NCBI GenBank assembly: GCA_963825255.1 | Contig: CAWGSF010000009.1 | Location: 682,001 to 746,000, forward strand | From: JAIBJN01 sp963825255 | Lineage (GTDB): Bacteria > Actinomycetota > Thermoleophilia > Gaiellales > Gaiellaceae | Direction of reading: 5' to 3' | DNA length: 64,000 bases | Shown here: positions 7,509 through 16,872 of the stretch, one piece after another | Position numbering within the stretch: the first letter of the stretch is position 1 | Layout: the number at the start of each line of letters is the position of its first letter | Notes under the pieces: model-generated | What the model was told of the DNA's origin: nothing | Seen by the model: only the letters and a program-made list of their open reading frames with translations | Databases searched by the model: none | Position numbers and translations under genes: made by a program

Positions 7509-8335
7509 TGCTGCGCGGTTACTCGCTCCCACGCTCGCCGGAAGGCCGCTCGTCGCTCGTCCCCGCGCCGCCGTGGCACTACGTCGGGGACTTCGTCGTC
7601 ATCGAGTACTGGGCGGAGCCGGACGCGGTGGAGGCGGTGCTGCCTCCCGGCCTCGAGCCGCACCCGGACCCCGGGCGGAGCGCGGCGCTCTTCATCGACT
7701 GGCAGTCGTGCACCGACGGCCGCGAGGAGCTCGACGACCCGATCCGGAGCCAGTACCGCGAGTTCTTCGTCGTCGTGAACGCGCTCCTCGACGGCGAGCC
7801 CGTGACGCTGTGCCCCTACATCTGGGTCGACAAGGACTTCGCGCTCGTGCGCGGCTGGGTGCAGGGGTTCCCGAAGAAGCTCGGCTCCATCCACATGACG
7901 AGGCAGTTCCCGCTGAGCTCCAACGCGGGCCCGGACCTCGCCGCGGGCGGCCGCTTCGCGGGCACGCTCGCGGCGGGCGACCGACGACTCGCGTTCGGAG
8001 CGGTGACGCTCGAGCGCGAGAGCGCGGAGGGCCCGACCCACAACGACCCGCCGCTCGTGAACGTGCGCCACTTCCCACGGCTCGCCGCGGGCCGCCACGA
8101 CGACCCGGCCGTCCACGAGCTCGTGCGCGCGCGCAGCCGCGACCGGGCGATCTCGCCGATCTGGGAGGGGGCCGGCGAGCTCGAGCTCTACCCCGCGCCC
8201 GGCGAGGAGCTCGCCGCCCTCGCGCCGGTGCGCGTCGGGAAGGGGTTCCGCTTCACGTTCGCCTACACCGTGGACGACCTCGAGACCGTCCGCGACTACA
8301 CGCGCGACGAGGTCCCCGCCGGCGCGGAGCCATGA
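7508..8335 (+). CDS. Acetoacetate decarboxylase (ADC) family protein
   Basis: The intact 275-residue protein has the ADC signature VQGFPKKLGSIH (Lys123/Lys124), where the family's Schiff-base lysine lies, plus PYIWVDKDFALVRGW and the closing FRFTFAYTVDD. ADC proper decarboxylates acetoacetate, but most clustered homologues act on other 2- or 3-keto acids, or as aldolase-dehydratases without decarboxylation. Between an HpaB-like monooxygenase and an SDR, a role on a ring-cleavage product is more plausible than acetone formation. The start overlaps or abuts the upstream stop, and the SDR ATG overlaps its TGA (8332-8335). Confidence 0.75.
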   Translation: MLRGYSLPRSPEGRSSLVPAPPWHYVGDFVVIEYWAEPDAVEAVLPPGLEPHPDPGRSAALFIDWQSCTDGREELDDPIRSQYREFFVVVNALLDGEPVTLCPYIWVDKDFALVRGWVQGFPKKLGSIHMTRQFPLSSNAGPDLAAGGRFAGTLAAGDRRLAFGAVTLERESAEGPTHNDPPLVNVRHFPRLAAGRHDDPAVHELVRARSRDRAISPIWEGAGELELYPAPGEELAALAPVRVGKGFRFTFAYTVDDLETVRDYTRDEVPAGAEP

Positions 8336-9109
8336 GCCGAGCGGCGATCGTCACCGGGGGCGGAACCGGGATCGGGGCGGCGATCGCGCGGCGTCTCGCC
8401 GCCGACGGCTTCGGCGTCTGCGTCACGGGCCGCCGCCGGGAGCCTCTCGACGAGGTCGCCGCCGAGACGGGCGCGCTCCCGGTCGTCGCGGACACGGCCG
8501 ATCCCGGAGGCGGCCGCCGCGGCGGTCGCAGCCGCGACGGGCGCCTTCGGCCGTCTCGACCTCCTCGTCTGCAACGCGGGCATCGGGTCGGGCGGGACGG
8601 TCGAGGAGCAGGCGCCCGAGGGCTGGGACGCCGTGCTGCGGACGAACGTGACCGGCGCGTTCCTCGCGTGCCGGGCGGCCATGCCCGAGCTGGTGAAGAC
8701 CAGGGGCTCGGTCGTGACGATCTCCTCCGATTCGGGGCTGCGCGCGGCGCCGCGCTCGGCCGCCTACTGCACGGCCAAGGCAGGGCTGATCATGCTGACG
8801 CAGTGCGTCGCGCTCGACTACGGGCCGCTCGGCGTGCGCGCGAACTGCATCTGCCCGGGCTGGGTGCGGACGCCGATGGCCGACGAGGAGATGGACGAGC
8901 TCGCCGAGCTGCGCGGGACCGACCGCGAAGGCGCGTACGGCCTCGTCGCCTCGCCGGTGCCACTCCGCCGTCCCGGCAACCCCGAGGAGATCGCCGCCGC
9001 CGTCGCCTGGCTCGCCTCCGAGGAGGCGGGGTTCACGACCGGCGCGGTGATCGCGATCGACGGCGGCAACACCGTCGTCGACCCGAGCGCGGTGGTGTTC
9101 GCGTCATGA
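8332..9109 (+). CDS. Short-chain dehydrogenase/reductase (SDR), one frame break
   Basis: The N-terminus carries the Rossmann motif TGGGTGIG (residues 8-15) and an Arg-rich stretch VTGRRREP, suggesting NADP preference. Past a frame change near 8505, where an extra C in a CCC run explains the shift, the chain continues with LVCNAGIGSGG, the serine motif TISSDSG, the catalytic SAAYCTAKAG (Tyr and Lys) and NCICPGWVRTPM. Total length is about 259 residues, normal for classical SDRs. These enzymes interconvert alcohols and ketones or oxidise dihydrodiols. The start overlaps the ADC-like stop and the stop overlaps the ALDH start, so it belongs to one translationally coupled operon. Confidence 0.8.
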
Positions 9110-10555
9110 CGACCGTGGCCGGCGTCGCCGTCTCTCCCGACCACTTCATCGGCGGGGAAGCGGGTGGCCGGCGACGAGCGCTTCGAGGACCGCTCGCCCA
9201 TCGACGACCAGCTGCTCGCCGAGGTCGCGCGCGGCACCGATCGCGAGGTGGGCCTCGCGGTGGAGGCGGCCGCCGCCGCCTTCCCGGAGTGGGCAGCGCT
9301 CGGCGTGTCCGGTCGCGCCGCGATCCTCAGGCGGCTGGCCGACCTGATCGATGCGAACGTCGAGCGGATCGCGGCGGTCGAGTGCCTCGACATGGCCATG
9401 CTCGAGCGCTCGCTCCGCGCGCGCGTCATCCCGCGGGGCGCACGGAACTACCGCGCCTACGCGGATCTCGCCGAGAGCTACGAGCCGCGCGACTGGAGCT
9501 CGAACGGGACCCGGAACCGCGTTCTCCGCATGCCCGCCGGCCCCGTGGCCGTGATCACGCCCTGGAACGCGCCGTTCATGCTCTCGACCTGGAAGACCGC
9601 CCCGGCGCTCGCCGCCGGGTGCGCCGTCGTCCTCAAGCCGCCGGAGTGGGCGCCGCTCTCGTGCTCGCTCCTCGCCGACCTGACGGAGGAGGCGGGCATC
9701 CCGCCCGGCGTCTTCAACGTCGTCCAGGGGATCGGCGAGGAGGCGGGAGCCACGCTCGTCGCGGACGGCCGCCTCCGCCGCGTCAGCTTCACGGGCTCGT
9801 CCGACACGGGCGGCTGGTGGCGACCTCGGCGGCGCGGAACCTCGTGCCCTTCACCGCCGAGCTCGGCGGCAAGGGCCCGCTCCTCGTGTTCGCGGACGCC
9901 GATCTCGACGCGGCCGCCCAGAAGGCGGCGCTCCAGTACGACGACTCCGGCCAGAACTGCATGGCGGGCACGCGACTGCTCGTGGAGGAGCCGGCGGCGG
10001 GCGAGTTCCTCGAGCGCTTCCACCGCGCCGTCGACGCCCACGTGCTCGGCGACCCACGCGACGAGACGACGACGATCTCGCCGCTCATCCACCCGGACCA
10101 CCTCGCCCGCGTGGAGGGCTTCGTCGAGCGCGCGCGCGCGAACGGCGACCGCATCGTCCGGGGCGGCGCCCGGGCCGAGATCGGGGGGCTCTGGTACGAG
10201 CCGACCCTCGTCGAGCCGCGCTCGAACGACTCCGAGATCGTCCAGCGGGAGGTCTTCGGGCCGGTCCTGACCTTCCAGACGTTCCGACACCGAGGACGAG
10301 GCCGTCGAGCTCGCCAACTCGACGGAGTACGGGCTCGCCGCGACGGTCTACACCTCGTCGGCCGAGCGAGCCGAGCGCGTGGGTCGCGCGGTCCGCGCGG
10401 GCACCGTCTGGGTCAACTGCTTCCTCGTCCGCGACCTCACCGCGCCGTTCGGCGGCGTCGGCATCTCGGGGATCGGCCGCGAGGGCGGCGACTACGCGCT
10501 CGACTTCTACTCCGACCTGAAGACCCTCCAGATCCTCGAGGACTCGACCCGATGA
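9106..10555 (+). CDS. Aldehyde dehydrogenase, three frame breaks
   Basis: Read across its breaks the protein is about 483 residues, the usual ALDH length. It shows VITPWNAPFML (catalytic Asn), CAVVLKPPEWAPL (Lys binding NAD), SFTGSSDTG, ELGGKGPLLV (general-base Glu), the nucleophile in SGQNCMAGTR, EVFGPVLTFQTF and, in the last frame, NSTEYGLAATVYT and GTVWVNCF. Break points are near 9163 (GGGG read where GGG fits), near 9815 (one base missing) and near 10290. In meta-cleavage pathways an ALDH oxidises the 2-hydroxymuconate-semialdehyde-type product of the extradiol dioxygenase (HpaE/XylG role), which is the best guess here; the substrate is not readable from sequence. Confidence 0.82.
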
Positions 10556-11812
10556 CCGTGCTCGACCGCGACCTGCGCCTCGAGGACGTCAGCCTCGAGA
10601 ACGACGACTTCGCCGAGCGCGTCCCGCACGAGACCTTCGTCCTCCTTCGCCGCGAGGCCCCGGTCTGGTGGTACGACTGGCCGCTCGGCAAGGGCTACTG
10701 GTGCGTGACGAGGCACGCCGACGTCGTCGCGGTGTCCCGCGACACGAAGACCTTCACGTCCGAGCAGGGCGCGAACCTCGAGGACCTCGACGAGGAACAG
10801 CGGGTCGCGCGCCAGTCCATGCTCGAGACGGATCCGCCGCGCCACACGCGCCTGCGAGGGCTCGTCGGGCCGCCCTTCACTCCGCGGGCGATCAAGGGCT
10901 ACGAGCTGGCGCTCCGCGAGCTGACCGCCGCGGTCCTCGACCGGGCGCTGCCGCTCGGCGAGTTCGACTTCGTCGAGGAGGTCGCGAAGCAGCTCCCGAT
11001 CCGCGTCCTCGCCCGGCTGCTCGGCGCCCCCGACGAGGACAACGACCGGCTCATCGACTGGGGCGACCGGATGATCGGCAACACCGACCCGGAGCTCTCC
11101 GACGTGCTCCACGACAGCCCCGAGAGCGACCGCTACAGGATGCTCCCGTTCCGCAGTCCCGCCGCGCTCGAGCTCTTCGAGTACGGCCACCGCCTCGCGG
11201 CCGAGCGCCGGCTCGACCCGACCGACGACCTCGTGAGCAAGCTCGTCCAACGCCGAGATCGACGGCGAGCAGCTCACCGAGCGCGAGTTCGACACGATGT
11301 TCCTCCTCCTCGTCGTCGCCGGGAACGAGACGACGCGTCAGGCGATCGCGCACGGCATGCTCGCCTTGGCGGAGCACCGCGAGGAGTGGCGGCGGCTCAG
11401 CGACGACCCGGAGCTCGTCTGGAGCTCGGGCGCGGACGAGATCCTGCGCTGGTCGTCGCCCGTCCTCCACTTCCGCCGCACCGCGACGCGCGACGTCGAG
11501 CTCGGCGGGCAGACGATCAGGGCCGGGGACAAGGTCGTCGTCTGGTACGTCTCGGCGAACTTCGACGAGGAGGTCTTCGCCGAGCCGTTCCGCTTCGACG
11601 TCGGGCGCAGGCCGAACCCGCACGTGACCTTCGGCGGCGGCGGGCCGCACTTCTGCCTCGGCGCCCACCTCGCCAGGCTCGAGGTCCAGGTGATGTTCGA
11701 CGCGCTCCTGCCGCGGCTCGCCGACCTCGAGCTGACCGGGCCGACGGAGCGCATGCGGACGAACTTCACGAACGCGCTCAAGCGCATGCCCGTGCGCGTG
11801 ACGCTCGCCTAG
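10552..11812 (+). CDS. Cytochrome P450, one frame break
   Basis: This is about 420 residues, typical of soluble bacterial P450s. The I-helix oxygen-activation motif is VAGNETTR, the K-helix ExxR is in DEILRWSSP and the haem ligand Cys is in TFGGGGPHFCLGAHLARLE. METDPPRHTRLRGLV in the C-helix region is also typical. One frame change near 11249 (an extra C in CCAACG) separates the D-G helical region from the I helix. No ferredoxin or ferredoxin reductase gene is next to it, so redox partners must come from elsewhere or from the adjacent flavin reductase. The ATG overlaps the ALDH stop. A second, distinct P450 is at 19660-20890. Confidence 0.85.
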
Positions 11813-11823
11813 AGGAGGTCGCC

Positions 11824-12378
11824 ACGACGGAGCCCGGAGAGAGCAGGAAGCCGTCCGAGGCGCTCGTCAGCGCGTTCCGCGGCTGCGTCGGCGAGTTCGC
11901 CACGGGGGTCGCGGTCGTCACCGCCGAACACGATGGTCACGCCGCCGGCATGACCCTCAACGCCTTCACGTCGGTCTCCCTCGACCCGCTCCTCGTCCTC
12001 GTCTCGCTGGGCAACGGCTCCCGCACGCTCCAGGTGACGCGGGCGAGCGGACGCTTCGCGGTCAGCATCCTCCGGCGCGAGCAGCACGAGGTCGCCCTCG
12101 CCTTCTCCGAGCCCGGGGCTCCCTTCCCCATGGGCCACGTCGAGCAGGACCGCGAGGGGTTCATCGCGGTCTCCGGCGCCACGGCGGTGCTCCGCTGCCA
12201 CGTCGAGCGGATCGACCCGGCCGGCGACCACGCGCTCGTGCTGGGGGAGGTCGTCTCCATCGCCCACGGCGGCGGCGAGCCGCTCGTCTTCCACCGCGGC
12301 CGGTTCGGCGGTCTCGCGCTCGACAGCGTCGTCCCCGCGGGCCACCCGATCGCGATCGACGAGGGCGCGGGCTGGTAG
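11824..12378 (+). CDS. Flavin reductase-like protein (HpaC type)
   Basis: About 184 residues of the FMN-binding split-barrel flavin reductase family: VGEFATGVAVVTAEHDGHA, GMTLNAFTSVSLDPLLVLVS, GRFAVSILRREQHEVALAF and FHRGRFGGL near the end. Such proteins use NAD(P)H to make free reduced flavin for two-component monooxygenases, so it is the natural partner of the HpaB-like oxygenase at 6046-7508. AGGAGG (11813-11818) is well placed, but no ATG/GTG/TTG follows it; the only suitably spaced in-frame codon is ACG at 11824. Either a base error has destroyed the start codon or ACG is used. It lies 6-11 nt after the P450 stop. Confidence 0.75.
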   Translation, partial: TTEPGESRKPSEALVSAFRGCVGEFATGVAVVTAEHDGHAAGMTLNAFTSVSLDPLLVLVSLGNGSRTLQVTRASGRFAVSILRREQHEVALAFSEPGAPFPMGHVEQDREGFIAVSGATAVLRCHVERIDPAGDHALVLGEVVSIAHGGGEPLVFHRGRFGGLALDSVVPAGHPIAIDEGAGW

Positions 12379-12401
12379 AACCGGCTGGTAAGGATGCGCC
12401 C

Positions 12402-12617
12402 GTGAGCTTCGAGAGCGACATCCGCCCGCTCTTCCGCGAGGAGGATGCCGCGGCGATGTCGTGGGCCTTCGACCTCGCCTCGTACGCCGACGTGCGGGAG
12501 CACGCGGAGGCCATCTACGACCGCCTCGCCGACGGCTCGATGCCCTGCGACGAGCCGTGGTCGGAGGATCAGGTCCAGCGCTTCAGGAGCTGGATCGACG
12601 CCGGGATGCCGCCCTAG
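12402..12617 (+). CDS. Small conserved-looking hypothetical protein (71 aa)
   Basis: This intact short frame starts at GTG 12402 with AAGGA about 9 nt upstream. The acidic protein runs FESDIRPLFREEDAAAM, then DLASYADVREHAEAIYDRLA, and ends DGSMPCDEPWSEDQVQRF and WIDAGMPP. The pattern 'Lys/Arg-poor helices, a GSMPCD turn and a final W-x-x-AGMPP' looks like a real, conserved fold rather than a random frame. It resembles short C-terminal segments seen in haem- or copper-protein clusters of actinobacteria, but I cannot name a function. It ends 4 bp into the convergent gene at 12614. Confidence 0.55.
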   Translation: MSFESDIRPLFREEDAAAMSWAFDLASYADVREHAEAIYDRLADGSMPCDEPWSEDQVQRFRSWIDAGMPP

Positions 12618-13162
12618 GCGCGGCCCGCGGCCGCGAACGCCTCGAGCGCCGCGAGGGTGGCGTCCACCTGCTCGGGCACGAGCGGGACCCGCTTCACGAG
12701 CGGGGGGAAGAGGACCCAGACCACCGAGCCGCCGAGGTGGCGGATGACCGGGCGGCCGTCGGGCTCGACGCGGATCTCCTCGAAGTGCACCCGGCCGAGC
12801 GCCTCGCCGAGCCGGGCGTCCGCGCCGAGGCGCTCCGCGAGCCGCGCACCGGCATCGTCCCCGCGCTTCGGGCGGAAGCGCACCCCCTTCATCTTCACGA
12901 CGCCCTTGCCGCGGGCCTTGAGGCCGCGGGTCGGCGGCAGCACGGGCTCGTCCGTCGAGATCTCGAGCCCGTAGTTGCCGCCGAAGATCCTGCCCTCCCG
13001 CGCGATGGTCAGGCGCAGCGGAAGCCGCGACGCCGACCGAAGGCTTGCGCTCAGATCGCCTTCCCGCTCGACCTGGTCGTAGCCGGCCCGCTCGAGGCTC
13101 TCGATCGCGTCGTCGAGCGCGAGGACCGCGCGCCGCCGCGCGCGGGCCCTCGAAGCCGCAGG
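12614..13162 (-). CDS. Hypothetical protein (possibly DUF3156-like), start uncertain
   Basis: The frame is open from a TGA at 13163-13165 and reads AVLALDDAIESLERAGYDQV, then LRLTIAREGRIFGGNYGLE, a basic stretch KARGKGVVKMKGVRFRPKRG, and a C-terminal part with HFEEIRVEPDGRPVIRHLGG and WVLFPPLVKRVPLVPEQ, about 175 residues in all. No ATG/GTG/TTG exists before VLALDD, so either a CTG (around 13160) or a start lost to a base error is used. The layout recalls DUF3156, but that match is from memory and weak. It sits 7-10 nt downstream of the glutamine-synthetase-like gene on the same strand and is probably co-transcribed with it. Confidence 0.5.
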   Translation of the reverse strand, partial: PAASRARARRRAVLALDDAIESLERAGYDQVEREGDLSASLRSASRLPLRLTIAREGRIFGGNYGLEISTDEPVLPPTRGLKARGKGVVKMKGVRFRPKRGDDAGARLAERLGADARLGEALGRVHFEEIRVEPDGRPVIRHLGGSVVWVLFPPLVKRVPLVPEQVDATLAALEAFAAAGRA

Positions 13163-13171
13163 TCAGTCCCG

Positions 13172-14496
13172 CTAGAGAGCGTCCGCGTACTCGCGCAACT
13201 CCCAGTCGGTGACGGCGAGCTGGAACCGCCGCCACTCGTTGCGCTTGATGGTCGTGAAGGCCTGGATGAACTGCTCGCCGAACGCCGCGCGCGTGAACGG
13301 GTCGGCCTCGAGCGCGTCGAGCGCCTCGCCGAGCGAGAACGGGCACGGTCTCGCGCTCGACCGGCGGCTCGTAGACGTGCTCGGTCGGCGGGCCCGGGTC
13401 GAGCTTGCGCTCGACGCCGTCCACGCCGGCGAAGATGTGCGCGGCCGAGGCGAGGTAGGCGCTCGCGCTCCCGTCGGCGAGCCGCGACTCGAGGCGGGCG
13501 GCCTTGCCCCGCTCGGCGGGGATGCGCACGCAGACCGAGCGGTTGTCGGTGCCCCAGTCGACGAAGTACGGCCCCAGCTCCTGGGCGACGAAGCGCTTGT
13601 AGGCGTTGACCGTGGGCGCGCAGATCGCGGTCATCCCGCGCGCGTGGTCGAGGACGCCGCCCATGAACCACCGGGCCTGCTCGGAGAGGCCCAGCTCGCC
13701 CTTCGGGTCGTCGAAGACGTTCCGGTCCCCGTCCCAGGCCGAGACGTGGAGGTGGTAGCCGGACGTCCCGCCGCTCTCGGTCGGCTTGCCGATGAAGGTC
13801 GCGACGAGGTCGTGCATCGCGGCGGTCTCCTTGATCGCGAGCTTCAGGAGGTGCGCCTCGTCGGCGGCCGTCATCGCATCGGCGAACCGCGTGTTGATCT
13901 CCCACTGCGAGGGGTCGTACTCGTGGTTCACGCAGAGGAAGGGGAGGCCGAGGCCGCGGACGTTGTCCTCCATCTCCCGGATGACGCCGGCCGGGTCCGT
14001 GCGCACGTCCATGCGGTAGACGAGCCCCGGGAGGGGCTGGTAGGGGATGAGCCGGCCCTCGGGCGTCCGGCGCAGGAGGAAGAACTCGAGCTCGTGGCCG
14101 ACGAAGACGTTCAGGCCCTTCGCCTCCGCGGCCGCGATCGCGCGGCGCAGGATGTTGCGGGGGTCGGCCTCGAGCGGCTCGCCGTCGAGGCGGCAGTCGG
14201 CGAGGCAGATGGCCGTCTCGCGCTCCCACGGGACGATCCGGAGCGTCTCGAGGTCGGCGACGACCTGCATGTCGCGGAAGTTGACCTCGTCGCGGATCCC
14301 GGTCCCGTCCGGCATCACCCCGGTGTGGTCGATGGCGAAGACCGAGACGCAGAAGTTGAGGCCGTCGTCGCACGCGTCCTCGAGCACCTCGAGCGGGATG
14401 ACCTTCGCCCGCGTGGTGCCGATGAGGTCGGTGTAGTGCACGCGGACGCGCGTGATGCCCGCGTCGCGCGAGCTCGCGCAGCCTGTCGGCGACCAT
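13172..14496 (-). CDS. Glutamine-synthetase-like gamma-glutamyl ligase, two frame breaks
   Basis: About 441 residues. Recognisable GS elements are GLNVFVGHELEFFLLRR, NHEYDPSQWEINTRFADA, GGTSGYHLHVSAWD, NAYKRFVAQE, NRSVCVRIPAERG and ESRLADGSASAYLASAAHIF. Together they supply the metal, ATP and glutamate sites. The length and the N-terminal MVADRLRELA suggest a GlnT/PuuA-type enzyme that glutamylates an amine rather than housekeeping GlnA. Frame breaks are near 14468 (D-A-G-I-T-R-V in a new frame) and near 13345. The ATG overlaps the permease stop (TGATG), linking ligase and permease translationally. Gamma-glutamylation of amines opens the aniline (TdnQ), isopropylamine and putrescine (PuuA) routes; the substrate here is unknown. 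Confidence 0.8.
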
Positions 14497-15990
14497 CACT
14501 CCTCGTCGTCGTGGTGCTCGGCGGGTGCGGGAGGCCGCCCGGCTCGACCGGCAGCGGCAGCTCCTCCTCGATCAGCTCGGTCTCGCGCTGCACCTCGTCG
14601 AGCGACACGGGCCGCATGATCGCGCCCAGGCTCTTGTACGCGTACAGGTTGTAGAGGAGCGAGAACGCGGCGGCGATGACGAGGAAGATGAACCAGCGCC
14701 AGTAGATCGAGCTCGACTCGATCCCGGGCGGGGCGATCTTGTAGGCGGCGAGGCCGAGCAGGCCGATGCCGAGGATCTGCGGGATCGGCATGATCGGGGA
14801 GCGGTACGGACGCTCCGCGCCCGGCTCGCGCCGCCGCAGGAGCATCACCGAGATGTGGATGAGCACGTAGGCGGTCACCCAGCCGAGCACGCCGGCGAGG
14901 ATGAGCTGGATGAAGCCGGCGCCCTCGGCCTGGCCGGCGAGGTTCATCGCGGCCGGGATCGCGGCGATGACGACGATGCCGACCCAGGGAGCCCGCGTCG
15001 CCGGGATCAGCCAGGCGAACGGGGACGGGCAGCTGCCGCGTCAGCGCCATGCCGTAGAGGATGCGCGGGACGCCGGCGACGACGGCGTTGAGCGTCCCGA
15101 TCGAGGCCAGGATCATGGTGATCCCCATGCAGCCACTTGCCGGCGTCGCCGAAGATGGCGACGCCGACGTCGATCGGGAGCGTCGGCGCGAACGTCGAGA
15201 GCGCGTCCGCCGGGACGTAGCGCGCCGCCGCGAGCCCGTAGAGGACGACGGGGACGGCGATGAGGCCGAGTCCGACGAAGATGCCCGACCGGGATGTCGC
15301 GGGACGGCCGCTTCAGCTCCTCGGCGAGCGGGCACGTGTACTCGACGCCGACGAAGGTGAAGATGGCGATGCCCGAGCAGGGCCGAGAGGAGGCTCCAGG
15401 TGAGGTCGATGTCGGGCAGCGCGGTGCCGATCGGGTCGGTCGTGCCCGGCACCGGCGAGCCCGACGATGCCGACGACGAGGAGGGTGCCGGCGACCAGGA
15501 ACGTCAGGGTGACCTCGAGCGCGGCGAACGGCCTGATCCCGAGCAGGTTGATCACGGCGAGGAAGGTCATGTAGACGACGGCCCAGAACTTGTAGTCGCC
15601 GGGCGCGCCGAGGATGTCCGCGGTCACGAGGCTCGAGGCGAAGTTCTCGGCCGTGCCGGGGAAGAGCTGGACGGCGATGTAGCCGACGCCGACCGTGATC
15701 GTGGCGAAGAACGGCCCCAGCCCGGCCCGCACGTACTCGTTCATCGAGCCCGCCTTCGGGATCATCGTGGCGAGCTCCGAGAAGCTCATGGCGGCGAAGA
15801 TCATCGTGACGAACCCGATCGCGAGCGCGATCAGCCACACCCAGCTGGCGAAGAAGCCGCCCGCCACGGTGGCCAGCACGCTCGACGCGACGATGAGGCT
15901 GAACGTCGTGCCGATCGCCGTCGGCAGGCCGACGACTCGCTGCTCCAGCCCGATCTCAGGTGTCTGCGCTGATTGCCCGGCAGCCGCCAT
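14496..15990 (-). CDS. APC-family amino acid/polyamine permease, several frame breaks
   Basis: The start is ATG 15990 behind AGGAGGG; the product is about 498 residues. Successive hydrophobic segments include IGTTFSLIVASSVLATVAGG, SWVWLIALAIGFVTMIFAA, FWAVVYMTFLAVINLLGI and LTFLVAGTLLVVGIVGLAG, then in other frames LILAGVLGWVTAYVLIHISV and WRWFIFLVIAAAFSLLYNLY. This fits the 12-helix APC superfamily; MSFSELATMIPKAGSMNEYV is typical of APC helix 3. The tail is acidic (ELIEEELPLP, ending HHDDEE). Breaks occur near 15445, 15285, 15130, 15020 and 14540. It is expected to import the amine or amino acid that the overlapping GS-like ligase modifies. The promoter region carries operator site 3. Confidence 0.78.
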
Positions 15991-16038
15991 GTGCCCTCCT
16001 GAAGGTCCACCCGCAGCCGTTTGCGCCGCAGGCGTTTT

Positions 16039-16053
16039 TGTATTCAGAATGCA
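16039..16053. promoter_or_regulatory. Putative GntR operator (site 3)
   Basis: TGTATTC-A-GAATGCA is an inverted repeat with six of seven pairs matching. It begins with TGTATTCA (16039-16046), the third copy of the TGTATNCA octamer. It lies between the divergent permease (start 15990) and SDR (start 16110) genes. Confidence 0.55.
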
Positions 16054-16109
16054 GATCGTCAGTATGAGTCCACGAGCAGGGGTATTGCAAGCGAGGGACC
16101 GCCGCGGGC

Positions 16110-16865
16110 GTGCGTGAGGCACGGCTCGCCGGGCAGACGGCCCTCGTCACCGGGGCGGCCCGCGGCCTGGGCTACGCGACGGCCGAGCGCCTCGCCGCCG
16201 AGGGCGCCCGCGTCGCCCTCTTCGACCGCGACGGGGACGCGCTCGCGGCCGCCGCGGGGAGGCTCGCGGAGCGCGGCGCCGCCGCGACCACGCACGAGGT
16301 CGACGTCGCGGACGAGGAGGGCGTCCGCGCCGCGGTCGCCGAGGTCCTCGCCGCCGAGGGCCGGATCGACGTCCTCGTCAACAACGCCGGCATCTACCCC
16401 CACTACCCCTTCGAGGAGCTGACCTTCGCCGACTGGCGGCGCGTGCTGTCGGTGAACCTCGACGGCGTCTTCCTGTGCACGCACGCCGTCTACCCGAGCA
16501 TGCGCGAGCGCGGCTACGGGCGCATCGTCAACGTCTCGTCGGCGACGTTCTTCATCGGCTACCCGGGGCTCTCCGCCTACATCGCCAGCAAGGGCGGCAT
16601 CATCGGCTTCACCCGCGCGCTCGCGAGCGAGGCGGGGCCCCACGGGATCACCGTCAACGCCGTCACGCCGGGGCTCATCGCCACGGAGGGCGTCCTCGGG
16701 GGCGAGGAGGCCGGGCTCTTCGACGAGATCGTCCCCGAGCAGTCGGTACGCCGTCGGGGAGAGCCGGAGGACATCGCGTCGTGCGTCGCCTACCTCGCCG
16801 GCCCCGAGGCGGGCTTCGTCAACGGCCAGACGTTCAACGTCGACGGCGGCCACCGCTACCACTAG
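16110..16865 (+). CDS. Short-chain dehydrogenase/reductase (SDR)
   Basis: An intact 251-residue classical SDR: TGAARGLG (residues 14-21) binds the dinucleotide, LFDRDGD ends beta2 with an Asp that favours NAD, then VLVNNAGIYPHYP, VNVSSATFF, and the catalytic pair in SAYIASKGG (Tyr, Lys). The C-terminal FVNGQTFNVDGG is standard. It resembles FabG-like or diol dehydrogenases; the substrate is not identifiable. The GTG at 16110 puts the glycine motif at the usual distance. It heads a forward operon (nitrilase, flavoprotein, P450), with 7 bp to the next start, and shares the divergent promoter that contains operator site 3. Confidence 0.85.
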   Translation: MREARLAGQTALVTGAARGLGYATAERLAAEGARVALFDRDGDALAAAAGRLAERGAAATTHEVDVADEEGVRAAVAEVLAAEGRIDVLVNNAGIYPHYPFEELTFADWRRVLSVNLDGVFLCTHAVYPSMRERGYGRIVNVSSATFFIGYPGLSAYIASKGGIIGFTRALASEAGPHGITVNAVTPGLIATEGVLGGEEAGLFDEIVPEQSVRRRGEPEDIASCVAYLAGPEAGFVNGQTFNVDGGHRYH

Positions 16866-16872
16866 GAGGCAC

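Noticed and set aside
7444..12378. A single 1644-codon plus-strand frame running through several genes
   Set aside because: Only its last part (flavin reductase) and the in-frame pieces of the SDR, ALDH and P450 genes are biological. The rest is Arg/Pro/Ala-rich and lacks family motifs, a by-product of high GC, and the true genes use other frames.
11937..14441. An 834-codon minus-strand frame joining the ligase, the small downstream gene and antisense of the flavin reductase
   Set aside because: Family motifs end with the ligase. The continuation is low-complexity Arg-rich translation created by a frame change near 13345, and the last part lies antisense to the flavin reductase gene.
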